Below, in pieces: positions 33,389 through 42,237 of a stretch of DNA of 64,000 nt (positions are counted from its first letter, which is position 1; each line of letters begins with the position of its first letter). The stretch is taken from NCBI GenBank assembly GCA_021824575.1, contig JAKAKJ010000016.1:1-64000 (forward strand). The letters are read 5' to 3'. Below the pieces are notes generated by a model. The model did not search any database. It saw nothing but the letters and a program-made list of their open reading frames with translations, and was not told the origin of the DNA. The stretch is from Chloroflexota bacterium. Its GTDB lineage: Bacteria > Chloroflexota > Anaerolineae > Anaerolineales > Villigracilaceae. Made by a program: the position numbers and the translations under genes.

Positions 33389-34915
33389 CTATCTCAGGTA
33401 TATGTAATTCAACTCTCGCAACTTGGCCGCGAGGGGCTCACTCATATCCTCTTCCTTCATCCGCCATTCCCAGTTGCCGCCCAATTTGCTGGGGAAATTC
33501 ATGCGCGCTTCGCCGCCCAAATCGAGCACATCCTGCATCGGTGCGATGGCAAACATCGCCACGGAAGACCAGATGGTTCGAATCAAATCCCAACTGAAAT
33601 TATGCGAGTCGGTGCAAAGATATTTGAACGCATACTCGCGTTCCTTTTCCGGCGCAGTATTCAGCCAGCCGCGCGCCGTGTCGTTGTCGTGCGTGCCGGT
33701 ATATGCAACGCAATTCTGCACATAAAGATGCGGCAGGAATGGATTGTCCGGGCCGGAGAATCCAAACTGCAAAATTTTCATGCCGGGCAAATGGTATCGC
33801 TCGCGCAGTTCGATCACATCCTTCGTGATGAGGCCTAAATCTTCCGCGATAATCGGAAGCTTGTCACCATCTGAAATATCTTTCAAACCATTCGCAATCA
33901 CATCAAATAGATCCGCGCCGGGGCCGGGAACCCAGCGGCCAATCTCCGCCGTCGGATTGCCCGCGGGGATTTCCCAATACGCGGCAAACCCGCGGAAGTG
34001 ATCGAGCCGGACAATGTCCACCATTTTCAAGATGGCGCGGAAACGTTCCAGCCACCACGCGTAACCAGTCGCTTTATGATTCTCCCAGCGATAAAGCGGA
34101 TTGCCCCACAACTGGCCCGTCGGCGAAAAATAATCCGGCGGGACTCCGGCCACAACAGTCGGGTGCCGTTCGTCATCAAGATAAAACAATTCGGGATGCG
34201 CCCAAACATCCGAGCTGTCCGCGGCGACAAAAATCGGAATGTCGCCGATGATCTTGATTCCTTTTCCGTGAGCATAATCGCGCAAAGCAGACCATTGCTT
34301 GAAGAAAACGAATTGATAGAAGGCGTAGCGTAAAATGGATTCGGCCAATTTTTGACGCGCCTGCGACAGAGCCGCTTCGTCTCTTTTCCGGATCGAGGCC
34401 GGCCACTCCGTCCATGAGCCTCCGCCGTTTGATTCTTTCAACGCCATGAAAAGCGCAAAGTCATCGAGCCACTTTTTGTTTTCAACATGAAAAGAATCAA
34501 ATTCCTTTTGCAAATCTTTTGACGTGTTCTTTTGAAAACTACGAAAAGCTTTTTCGAGCAGAGAAAGCTTCCACGGGATGAGCCGCCCAAAGTTTACCCT
34601 GAGCAAAGCCGAAGGGTCCACGCGCGGTGCGGAAAAGTCTGGCTTATCCGCTAAATCAGATTTGACCAGCAATCCATCGCGCAAAAGAAATTCAGGGCTG
34701 ATGAGATACGGATTCCCTGCGAACGCAGAGAAACATTGATACGGCGAATCGCCGTATCCGGTTGGGCCAAGCGGAAGAATTTGCCAAAGCTTGCAGCCTG
34801 AACCGGCAAGCCAGTCAATGAAACGATATGCCTGTGAGCCAAGATCACCGATGCCATACGATCCGGGCAGGCTGGTTGGATGAAGAAGGATGCCGCCTGA
34901 ACGAGGAAATGTCAT
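33389..34915 (-). CDS. malQ: 4-alpha-glucanotransferase (amylomaltase)
   Basis: 508 residues from ATG 34915. It moves alpha-1,4-glucan segments between chains (GH77) and works with glycogen synthase encoded just upstream. Seen: GILLHPTSLPGSYGIGDLG (start), GYGDSPYQCFSAFAGNPYLIS near 53, IIGDIPIFVAADSSDVW near 220, DIVRLDHFRGFAAYWEIP with the catalytic Asp near 300, and IAEDLGLIT near 347 with the acid/base Glu. An imperfect palindromic repeat lies inside the coding sequence near residue 103 and seems to add the residues PSALLRV without breaking the frame. Nineteen bases separate it from glgA. Confidence 0.95.
   Translation of the reverse strand: MTFPRSGGILLHPTSLPGSYGIGDLGSQAYRFIDWLAGSGCKLWQILPLGPTGYGDSPYQCFSAFAGNPYLISPEFLLRDGLLVKSDLADKPDFSAPRVDPSALLRVNFGRLIPWKLSLLEKAFRSFQKNTSKDLQKEFDSFHVENKKWLDDFALFMALKESNGGGSWTEWPASIRKRDEAALSQARQKLAESILRYAFYQFVFFKQWSALRDYAHGKGIKIIGDIPIFVAADSSDVWAHPELFYLDDERHPTVVAGVPPDYFSPTGQLWGNPLYRWENHKATGYAWWLERFRAILKMVDIVRLDHFRGFAAYWEIPAGNPTAEIGRWVPGPGADLFDVIANGLKDISDGDKLPIIAEDLGLITKDVIELRERYHLPGMKILQFGFSGPDNPFLPHLYVQNCVAYTGTHDNDTARGWLNTAPEKEREYAFKYLCTDSHNFSWDLIRTIWSSVAMFAIAPMQDVLDLGGEARMNFPSKLGGNWEWRMKEEDMSEPLAAKLRELNYIYLR
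34596..34619. repeat. Repeat unit inside malQ
   Basis: ACCCTGAGCAAAGCCGAAGG followed by GTCC is an imperfect palindrome (ACCCT...AGGGT) of the same type as the repeat at 4483-4498. It is read in frame by malQ. Confidence 0.6.
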
Positions 34916-34934
34916 TTCGATTCTCAAAGGGGAT

Positions 34935-36386
34935 TTAGCGCGCCGCAAGTTGGGCAGAGACGCGTTGATAAAGTTGGAAGTATTGCTTCGCCGAAGAAGT
35001 CCACGAAAAATCCTGGGACATGCCAGCCTTTTGCATTGTCTGCCAACGTTCACGATCCTGGAAGATCGTAAAGGCTTTCTTGATCGCGGAAGTAAACCTG
35101 CCAACTGTGGGCTTGCCAAAAATAAAACCGGTCTCGTCCTTGAAGATCGTGTCCTTCAAGCCGCCCACCGCGCTGACAATCGGCACACAACCATAACGCA
35201 TGGCGATCATTTGCGAGAGTCCGCACGGCTCGTAACGCGAAGGCATCAGAAAAATGTCTGCGCCCGCGTAAATCTGGCGAGCCAATCCGCTATCATATTT
35301 GAATTCGGCGCGGACGCGGTCGGGAAATTCAGATTGCAATGCGCGAATCGCTTCTTCCACCTTCGGAATCCCAGTGCCGAGGATAACAGCCTGCCAATCC
35401 AGGCTTTTTATCTTTCTCAGCGCGTCGGGAATTAAGTCAATGCCTTTTTGCGGATCCATGCGAGAGACAGCGCCCAGCAACGGAATATCCAGGTTGACCG
35501 GCAGGCCCAAACGAACCTGCAAAGCGGATTTGTTCAAAAGACGTTTCTCAAGCGTTGGGACTCCAAAGTTCGAACCAATCGCCGGGTCAGATGCGGGATT
35601 AAATGAGTCAACATCCAGACCATTCAAAATTCCATTCAGCGATTCTTTGCGGGCATGAAGATAATCTTCCAAGCCACAGCCAAATTCGGGCGTCAAAATT
35701 TCGCGCGCATACGTTGGAGAAACGCCCACGATCGAATCCGCTGCCCAAAGTCCAAGCGGCAGAGGCAACGCGTGCGCCCATTCGGGCAATCCAGTTTGAG
35801 CCAGCGACAAACCGTACGCGTCGAGGTTAGCCGAAACATCCGGTCCCATGAACGGCAGGTTGTGTAATGTCAGCACAGAACTCACACCGGGAAATTCGCC
35901 TTCCCATCGTTTCAATAAGAGTGCATAACACGCCAGCGCGGTATGCCAGTCATTGGCGTGAACAATGTTTGGTTTCCAATTTAATTGCTTGGTCAACTCG
36001 AGCGCCGCCAGCGAGAAAAATGTGTACTTCTCGCCGTCCAGTGCGGCGTCCAGCGAATAGACCGAACCGCTGGCTGAAATCGGCTCGCCATCCAGAAAAT
36101 AAACCGGCAAGCCGTCGAGATTCGTTTCAAAAACCTGCACTTGCAATTCGCCTGTTTTGTGCGACAATGGAAAGATCAGTAAGGGACGCAACCCGCGCGT
36201 ATCCGCTTTAACGACTGAGTGCATGGGCAGAACGAGGCGGATATCAACAGCGCTTCCGTTCGTGACTTCGGGCGGGAGTCCGCGCAAGGAGCGCGGCAAC
36301 GACCCGGCTACATCCCCCAACCCGCCCACCTTGACAAAGGGTTCGGCTTCCGCGGCCAAAAAGAGAACATTCAGATTTTCGGGCAT
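34935..36386 (-). CDS. glgA: Glycogen synthase (ADP-glucose type)
   Basis: 483 residues, standard GT5 length. It adds glucose from ADP-glucose to the growing glycogen chain. The KVGGLGDVAGSLPRSLR stretch (residues 19-35) binds the ADP-glucose phosphates; NIVHANDWHTALACYALLL lies near 137; and the C-terminal half has the FLMPSRYEPCGLSQMIAMRYG block near 375 with the catalytic-type Glu. It is the first gene of a glgA-malQ unit. No glgB or glgC is present in the window. Confidence 0.96.
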   Translation of the reverse strand: MPENLNVLFLAAEAEPFVKVGGLGDVAGSLPRSLRGLPPEVTNGSAVDIRLVLPMHSVVKADTRGLRPLLIFPLSHKTGELQVQVFETNLDGLPVYFLDGEPISASGSVYSLDAALDGEKYTFFSLAALELTKQLNWKPNIVHANDWHTALACYALLLKRWEGEFPGVSSVLTLHNLPFMGPDVSANLDAYGLSLAQTGLPEWAHALPLPLGLWAADSIVGVSPTYAREILTPEFGCGLEDYLHARKESLNGILNGLDVDSFNPASDPAIGSNFGVPTLEKRLLNKSALQVRLGLPVNLDIPLLGAVSRMDPQKGIDLIPDALRKIKSLDWQAVILGTGIPKVEEAIRALQSEFPDRVRAEFKYDSGLARQIYAGADIFLMPSRYEPCGLSQMIAMRYGCVPIVSAVGGLKDTIFKDETGFIFGKPTVGRFTSAIKKAFTIFQDRERWQTMQKAGMSQDFSWTSSAKQYFQLYQRVSAQLAAR

Positions 36387-36666
36387 TGGGTAATTTTACA
36401 ACGGAATGAGGCTGCGGAGGAAATTCCATTACGGGTAGCAAAGCTTTCGGGTTTGGGAGCAAAATTTGATGGACACCCGTCCAAGGATGAGGCGTTTTCC
36501 ACCCTTATGCTACTGTAATACAAATGTCATCATGTGCCATTAGAATTAAGGAAAAGACTTGATCACTGTTCGTGCGCGAGCATAATTACTCCGCCTCCGG
36601 CGGGACATAACTTCGAACAAGAAAAAATTTTTCGAACATACCAAAACTGTATACGGAGAATCCTGG
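36387..36666. other. Intergenic region between divergent glgA and the polysaccharide arm
   Basis: 280 bases. It should hold the promoters for glgA (minus) and the 36667 gene (plus). I see a short inverted repeat pair GGTAGCA (36436) and TGCTAC (36508) and a TTCGAAC pair near 36612-36640, but no convincing promoter boxes and no gene. Confidence 0.4.
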
Positions 36667-37620
36667 ATGCCCAAAAATTTCATAGAGTGGCTTACTGCCC
36701 CCCGCCTTTCCCAACGCATTTGGAAAAAATTTCTTTCCACCTTCTATTATTTCCCCGAACAGTGGATCATACTGATCGCATCCAACCCGCAGAATAAGTT
36801 ACTCTCTTGGGCAGATTTCAAGCCTATCCTCCCGCCGCCTGACCGTGATTGGGCCGATCCGTTCACGATCGTGCGCGATGGAAATTATTTCGTCTTTATC
36901 GAGGAAAAGATTTATTCAATAGGTCTGGGCCGCATTATTTGCCTGTCCCTCAACCAGAAGCTGGAAGTCCAGTCCACTCACGTGGTATTGGAGAGGCCCT
37001 ACCATCTTTCTTATCCATTTCTTCTTGAATATGAAGGCCAATTATTCATGATCCCCGAGTCGGAGCAAAGCCGTCAAATCGAACTGTATCGCTGCATCCG
37101 CTTTCCCGATAAATGGGAATTTGAAAGGCCGCTCATCAAAGATGTCCGAGCCGTGGATGCCACGCTTGTAAAACACAACGAAAAATGGTGGCTGTTCGCG
37201 AACATAATCGAACCGGGAGGCACGAGCTGGGATACGCTGAACTTATATTATTCGGACAGCCCGCTTTCCAGCGAATGGACACCGCATCCGAAAAATCCGA
37301 TCATAAAAAACATTCATACCGCGCGCCCGGCAGGATATGTTCAAAAAGCCGATGGGCATTTGATCCGTCCATCACAGGATTGTTCAATCCGGTATGGATA
37401 CGCCACGAATTTCAACCGCATCGTAAAGATGACGGAAACAGAATACGAGGAAAGCACTGAACGAATTTACAAACCGCCGCAGAAAGGACCGTTCATCGGC
37501 GCGCATACATGGAATCAAACCGGGGATTTGGTTACCATTGACGCCATCTTCCGTCGGCGGCGAAACACTTCGCTCGCGTCTTTGTTGCCCGGCGGGCAGA
37601 TCATCCAAAGCGCAGAATAA
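36667..37620 (+). CDS. Beta-propeller protein (GH43/GINT1-N-like), polysaccharide locus
   Basis: 317 residues. The repeated pattern WADPFTIVRDGNYFVFIEE, HLSYPFLLEYEGQLFMIPES and AVDATLVKHNEKWWLFAN marks a five-bladed propeller similar to GH43-like enzymes and the N-terminal domain of GINT1-like glycosyltransferases. It has Asp and Glu residues at propeller positions but I cannot say whether it is active. No signal peptide. Together with the following GT4 and ATP-grasp genes it may modify or assemble a sugar. GGAG stands before the ATG. Confidence 0.75.
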   Translation: MPKNFIEWLTAPRLSQRIWKKFLSTFYYFPEQWIILIASNPQNKLLSWADFKPILPPPDRDWADPFTIVRDGNYFVFIEEKIYSIGLGRIICLSLNQKLEVQSTHVVLERPYHLSYPFLLEYEGQLFMIPESEQSRQIELYRCIRFPDKWEFERPLIKDVRAVDATLVKHNEKWWLFANIIEPGGTSWDTLNLYYSDSPLSSEWTPHPKNPIIKNIHTARPAGYVQKADGHLIRPSQDCSIRYGYATNFNRIVKMTETEYEESTERIYKPPQKGPFIGAHTWNQTGDLVTIDAIFRRRRNTSLASLLPGGQIIQSAE

Positions 37621-37661
37621 CAGCGCGAAGAATAACCTTTCAGATTTTTTGGAATCGCACA

Positions 37662-38807
37662 ATGCAGAAACAGATTGCCTTCATACGCCCCAAACCGTGG
37701 CCGCTTGCAAACATGAGGTTGAGTGAAATAATAAAGGAAGAATTTAGAGATTGCAACGTTGATGTGATTGACATCAAACCATTAGTCACACACAACCTGT
37801 GGATTCTAGGCGTCAACGCAGTGATTACGGGATGGCAATACGCGCCCGAACTTCTAACCGGAAAAAAACTATTCAGGGAGGCCTTCTGGCGCACGCCTTT
37901 TATGTTCAAGACAGTCAAACGCCTGCTGGCAAAAAAACTCGCTGGCAGGAATTATTGGTTTACCTTCCAAATGCAATCGCTGTTCGACTGCAGCCTGCCA
38001 GACACGCCGCATTTCATTTACACCGACCATACCCATCTGGCAAATCTGAGCTATCCAGGATTCGACAGGAAAAGCTTGTACGAAAAATGGGTAGACCTGG
38101 AGCGGCAAATTTATCAAAACGCCACAATAAGTTTTGTCCGCAGCACGAACATTCGCCAATCCATCATCGAACAATACAAACAACCACCGGAAAAGGTGGC
38201 TTGTGTTTACGCGGCCAGCAACGTCCAGTTTGATGCCTCCATCACCGAGGGGAAGTCATATGCAAGTCAAAACATCCTGTTCGTTGGCGCAGATTGGGAG
38301 CGAAAGGGAGGGTCGGATCTTGTTGAAGCCTTCAAGCTGGTTTTGGAGAAATTTCCAAAAGCCACTTTGACCATAATCGGCGCCAGCCCAAATATTCAAC
38401 TAAGGAATTGTCAGGTTATCGGTAAAATCGCCCCGCAGAAGCTAATTCAATATTACAAATCGGCCGCGGTCTTTTGTATGCCAACACGAAAAGATCCATT
38501 TGGGATTGTTTACCTGGAAGCGATGCAGGCGGGTCTACCAATTATTGCAACAAACACCGGAGCGATTCCGGATTTTATTCAGGACGGTCATAACGGCTTT
38601 CTTGTCGAACCGGGAGACGTTCAAGGAATCGCATGCGGGATCATGAAGCTGCTTGCAGACGAAAATCTCTGCCAACTTTTTGGCAGGAGGAGCATGAAAC
38701 TGGTCGAAGAGCGATACACAAGGCGCGCGGTCGGCGAGAAAATTCATAAATATATTTTGGAAAGCCTGTCAGTCAAGCCATTGACCAAGACTCAGTTTGA
38801 CGTATAA
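37662..38807 (+). CDS. Family 4 glycosyltransferase
   Basis: 381 residues with a GT-B layout. The C-terminal donor-binding half is clear: ILFVGADWERKGGSDLVEAF near 205-224, VFCMPTRKDPFGIVYLEAMQAGLPIIAT near 268-295 with the EX7E-like Glu pair, and FLVEPGDVQGIA near 310. It transfers a sugar from a nucleotide donor in the cytoplasm. The N-terminal acceptor half contains HFIYTDHTHLANLSYPGF, also seen in a similar form (PRVVYTDYTASMSANHPEAG) in the GT4 at 42238-43392, so these two are related more closely to each other than to the four coupled GT4 genes. Confidence 0.88.
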   Translation: MQKQIAFIRPKPWPLANMRLSEIIKEEFRDCNVDVIDIKPLVTHNLWILGVNAVITGWQYAPELLTGKKLFREAFWRTPFMFKTVKRLLAKKLAGRNYWFTFQMQSLFDCSLPDTPHFIYTDHTHLANLSYPGFDRKSLYEKWVDLERQIYQNATISFVRSTNIRQSIIEQYKQPPEKVACVYAASNVQFDASITEGKSYASQNILFVGADWERKGGSDLVEAFKLVLEKFPKATLTIIGASPNIQLRNCQVIGKIAPQKLIQYYKSAAVFCMPTRKDPFGIVYLEAMQAGLPIIATNTGAIPDFIQDGHNGFLVEPGDVQGIACGIMKLLADENLCQLFGRRSMKLVEERYTRRAVGEKIHKYILESLSVKPLTKTQFDV

Positions 38808-39005
38808 TTAGTCAAAGTTGGCTCAGGGCAAGAATTCCAAACACGCACAAGGGAATAATTTAAAAAGCAGGCCCACAGGTTTCTTCAAGCATTTTCGTAA
38901 TTCAAATAGAATTATCCAAATATCCCTGGGGTGTGTTTGGAAGATGTTTATTTTGGAGGACGATCGTTGTCTCCAGTGGGTTTTGTTACAACGAGGAGGA
39001 TGCGT

Positions 39006-39893
39006 ATGGAAAACATTCTATCCAAGATAGAGGCCTTTTATAATTGGAGGCGTGTCGAGATCGAGGACAGCCTGCCAAAGACTGTCAAAGATTTTGGATG
39101 GAAAGTCCGGTGGAGGATGAGGCACGACCATAATCCACTTTTTATCAGACTTCAGGATAAATACTTAGCTAAAGCTTACGCGGAAGAACGAGGAATCAGG
39201 GCAGCTCGCGTTCTCTACGTAACCGATAAACCCGAAACCATCCCTTTTGATTCCCTGCCGGGAAATTGTTTTATCAAAGCAAATCATGGGTGCGGATGGA
39301 ACGTCCTTTGCAAGGAACATCAATTCTTTACATATCGCAGCGAAGTCAATTTTCGGGGCAATAACGAAATCGCGAAATATAAGATAACACAGACAGAGGT
39401 CATAGATCTCTGCAAATCATGGCTCAGAAAACGTTATTCCAGAACACAGTGGGCCTATCAACATATCGTCCCAAAGATAATCGTCGAGGAATATTTGTAT
39501 CCGAGAGAAGGCACGGAACTAAAAGACTACAAGCTTTATACCTTTTACGGAAAAGTAAAATTAGTGGACGTGCTTTCCCCAACCATCAGGCGAAACCGCG
39601 AGGAATTCCTGCTTAACACGAACTGGCAGCCAGTTGATTCATTTGTATACGAACACAATCTTTCCAATCGCATTCCCCAAAAACCTGATACTTTTCAAGA
39701 ATTGATAAGAACAGCAGAGATATTGGGAAAAGAGTTGGATTTTGCAAGGATTGACCTGTATGACACAACGCTTGGAGTTGTTCTAGGCGAGATAACCATT
39801 TATCCCGAAGGAGGGCGGGTAAACAGCCCCGCGCATGATCGCGCGTTTAACTTGTGGCTTGGCAAACAATGGGTCTTGCCCAACCTCTACTGA
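39006..39893 (+). CDS. TupA-like ATP-grasp protein
   Basis: 295 residues from ATG 39006, which follows GAGGAGG at six bases. It matches the ATP-grasp family named after TupA of teichuronopeptide synthesis: DKYLAKAYAEERGI near 46, PGNCFIKANHGCGWNVLC near 84, and the metal-binding end DFARIDLYDTTLGVVLGEITIYPEGG near 246-271. Such enzymes join a carboxylate to an amine using ATP, here probably attaching an amino acid or peptide to a polysaccharide. It ends with a seven-base overlap with the convergent BNR-lipoprotein gene. Confidence 0.85.
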   Translation: MENILSKIEAFYNWRRVEIEDSLPKTVKDFGWKVRWRMRHDHNPLFIRLQDKYLAKAYAEERGIRAARVLYVTDKPETIPFDSLPGNCFIKANHGCGWNVLCKEHQFFTYRSEVNFRGNNEIAKYKITQTEVIDLCKSWLRKRYSRTQWAYQHIVPKIIVEEYLYPREGTELKDYKLYTFYGKVKLVDVLSPTIRRNREEFLLNTNWQPVDSFVYEHNLSNRIPQKPDTFQELIRTAEILGKELDFARIDLYDTTLGVVLGEITIYPEGGRVNSPAHDRAFNLWLGKQWVLPNLY

Positions 39894-42175
39894 GAATTGT
39901 CGTTGAAATCACGCCTTTGAAAACCTGTCCCCGGTGAGCCAACCCATACGATAGCTGGGTTATTGGGATCAATTGCAATTGGGTTGGCAAAAGGCCAAGC
40001 CATGCCTTCGTTGACCTGTGCCCAGGTCAGGCCGCCATCAATACTCCGCAATACGCCATGCGAGTTTGCAGGATCGCCGCCGCAGCATGAACTGCTGGAC
40101 GAGGTGGCATAAATGATTTTGGGATTTATTGGATTTACAACGACACCGCGCATGTAATCATCTGTCAGCAATTTTGTCCAAGTCTGGCCGCGGTCGTCGC
40201 TGCGATACAGTCCGCCGCCGGAGCCAAGAAAAGTCACATAGACGCGGCCAGCCATTACCGGGTCTGGGACGATGCGGGAGATTCCCGACCAGGAGCCGCC
40301 ATCCCACGGATTATCGCCACTGCCGACAAAGTCAGGATCGTTAACCTGTGCCCATGAGCCAGATGCGCCACCCTGATCAGAAACAAACAAGCCTGCATTC
40401 CCACCGGCATAAACGATGCTGCTATTGAAATGATCCACGGCGGTATACCAACATCCGCCGCAATTAAAAACCAAACTCCAATGCCACCCATCATCTGTGC
40501 TGCGATAAATATTTTTGTCCGCCGCAATAAACAAAATGCGATTGTCTTTCGGGCTGTTCACATCCATCGAAAGACCGGAAAGCGATGTATTAGGCAAACC
40601 GCTGTTAGATTTTTGCCACGACACGGCGCCATTATTGCTGCGTAATAAAGTGAACGGATATGAAAGATCACTTGTTTGTGCAGCCCAAACAACGCCGACA
40701 CGGGACGGATCGGCCAAAATCGTTGTTGTGTTTCCGCCATAACCTCGCCAGCCATCCAGCCTGCCGTTGACAAATTTCGTTGTGCTGGACGGATCGTTGC
40801 AATTCATCCAGCTTATGCCGCCATTGGAACTGTGCCAGCAACCAATATCATAAAAGCCCAGATAAATATCTTTTGAGTTGGCCGGACTGATCGAAATATC
40901 AAACATCACCGTGTTGTCTATGCCCGTTGATTGCCAGTTCCCCGGCGCAGTTTGCCTGGTATATAAATTTATGAAATGCCGTCCATCATCATGAGTGGCA
41001 AAAACAAATTGACTCGTGGCCCAGAACAAAGTATTCGGGTCAGACAGGTCTTCACCAAACGTATGCGCCGCGCCGTCGAAACTTTCTGAGAAAGTCCAAT
41101 CGAGGTTGGACCAGCCTTTGTCCCAGCCATTGATATTGCCAGCCAGCCGCCAGTTATGTCCACCATCGGTTGATTCCCACATTCCAGCGCGCGGGTTTGA
41201 TTGCACCAGCCCCGAATTGATCAGCCGTATTGTGTTTTCATTTTTAGCATCCAGCCAAATTGTGCCAGTGCGATACGCCAGCAGTGTCCAGTGACCTCCA
41301 TTGTCTTCGCTTTTATAGATCTCACCCCCATACGGACTTACCTTTTGACAGTTTTTGTCGCTCGAATCCGGAACATAATCGAAGGTCGTAAAATAAAGAA
41401 TGTTTGGATTAAGTTTGTCCAAGGCAACATCCTGAACATCGGGAAGACCGCCGCCAAGCTTAGTCCAGGTCGCCCCTCCATCCTCGCTTCGAAAAAGGCC
41501 ATTCTCGCCACATGCGAAACGAGAACCGCCGGAGAGTAGATACAAAATGTTTGCATCATCCGGAGTGACAATGATCTTTACGATACGCAAATCATTCGGC
41601 AGATCAAGGCTGGCTTGCCGCCACGTCAAGCCGCGATCTGTGGTCTTGTATATTTGTCCGCCCAGCGAAGCCATCGCCGGATGCCATGCGGCATATCCAA
41701 TGTTCGGATTCGACAGTGAAAATTTTATGTCCAGAATGTAACCATTGCTCAATACCGGTTGAACCGTCTCGCCGCTGTCAGAACTACGAAAGATTCCCTG
41801 CTCTGTACCAAAATATAAGATGGATTGATCTTGCGGATCGAACCCGACGCTTGACACATCGTCGTTCGTCAGCCCCTGAGCGGAACCAATTGGCTTCCAA
41901 CTGACTCCATGGTCGCGTGAGATGTAAGCCCCGCTTAAATCACTACCAACTAAAATAACTCCGGTCGGACCAGCTCCTACCGACGTGAATGCGCCTCCCC
42001 CTCCGGGATTCGAACGTATCCAAGCGCCTGACGGTGCGTTCTCGAATGGATTAATGGTGGGAAACACCGTTGGTGAGAATGGAGTTGGCGGCGCAGGCTC
42101 TGTTCTACACGAAGCCAGGGAAGCCGCCAAACTCGTAGCTACAACAAAGAACAGCACAACACGAACCCGATTCAT
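39887..42175 (-). CDS. Lipoprotein with BNR/VPS10-type beta-propeller repeats
   Basis: 762 residues from ATG 42175. The signal ends in a lipobox, SLAASLASC with Cys23, so it should be lipid-anchored on the outer face. More than ten repeats of the Asp-box/BNR type (SRDHGVSWKPIG, SSDSGETVQP, TTDRGLTWRQAS, SEDGGATWTKLG, SDDRGQTWTKLL) form one or two propellers, as in GH74 xyloglucanases and sortilin-like proteins. It may bind or cut extracellular glycans; I cannot identify catalytic aspartates. It is the last gene of the minus-strand polysaccharide run, 62 bases after the GT4 gene. Confidence 0.82.
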   Translation of the reverse strand: MNRVRVVLFFVVATSLAASLASCRTEPAPPTPFSPTVFPTINPFENAPSGAWIRSNPGGGGAFTSVGAGPTGVILVGSDLSGAYISRDHGVSWKPIGSAQGLTNDDVSSVGFDPQDQSILYFGTEQGIFRSSDSGETVQPVLSNGYILDIKFSLSNPNIGYAAWHPAMASLGGQIYKTTDRGLTWRQASLDLPNDLRIVKIIVTPDDANILYLLSGGSRFACGENGLFRSEDGGATWTKLGGGLPDVQDVALDKLNPNILYFTTFDYVPDSSDKNCQKVSPYGGEIYKSEDNGGHWTLLAYRTGTIWLDAKNENTIRLINSGLVQSNPRAGMWESTDGGHNWRLAGNINGWDKGWSNLDWTFSESFDGAAHTFGEDLSDPNTLFWATSQFVFATHDDGRHFINLYTRQTAPGNWQSTGIDNTVMFDISISPANSKDIYLGFYDIGCWHSSNGGISWMNCNDPSSTTKFVNGRLDGWRGYGGNTTTILADPSRVGVVWAAQTSDLSYPFTLLRSNNGAVSWQKSNSGLPNTSLSGLSMDVNSPKDNRILFIAADKNIYRSTDDGWHWSLVFNCGGCWYTAVDHFNSSIVYAGGNAGLFVSDQGGASGSWAQVNDPDFVGSGDNPWDGGSWSGISRIVPDPVMAGRVYVTFLGSGGGLYRSDDRGQTWTKLLTDDYMRGVVVNPINPKIIYATSSSSSCCGGDPANSHGVLRSIDGGLTWAQVNEGMAWPFANPIAIDPNNPAIVWVGSPGTGFQRRDFNDNSQ

Positions 42176-42237
42176 AATCCTGATTTTAACCATAAGTTGA
42201 CGGGAAACCAGAGTGATAATTTGCCGAGCCCTACTTA

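Noticed and set aside
33389-35119. Longer start for malQ
   Set aside because: It would overlap glgA by about 180 bases; ATG 34915 begins with the conserved GH77 N-terminus.
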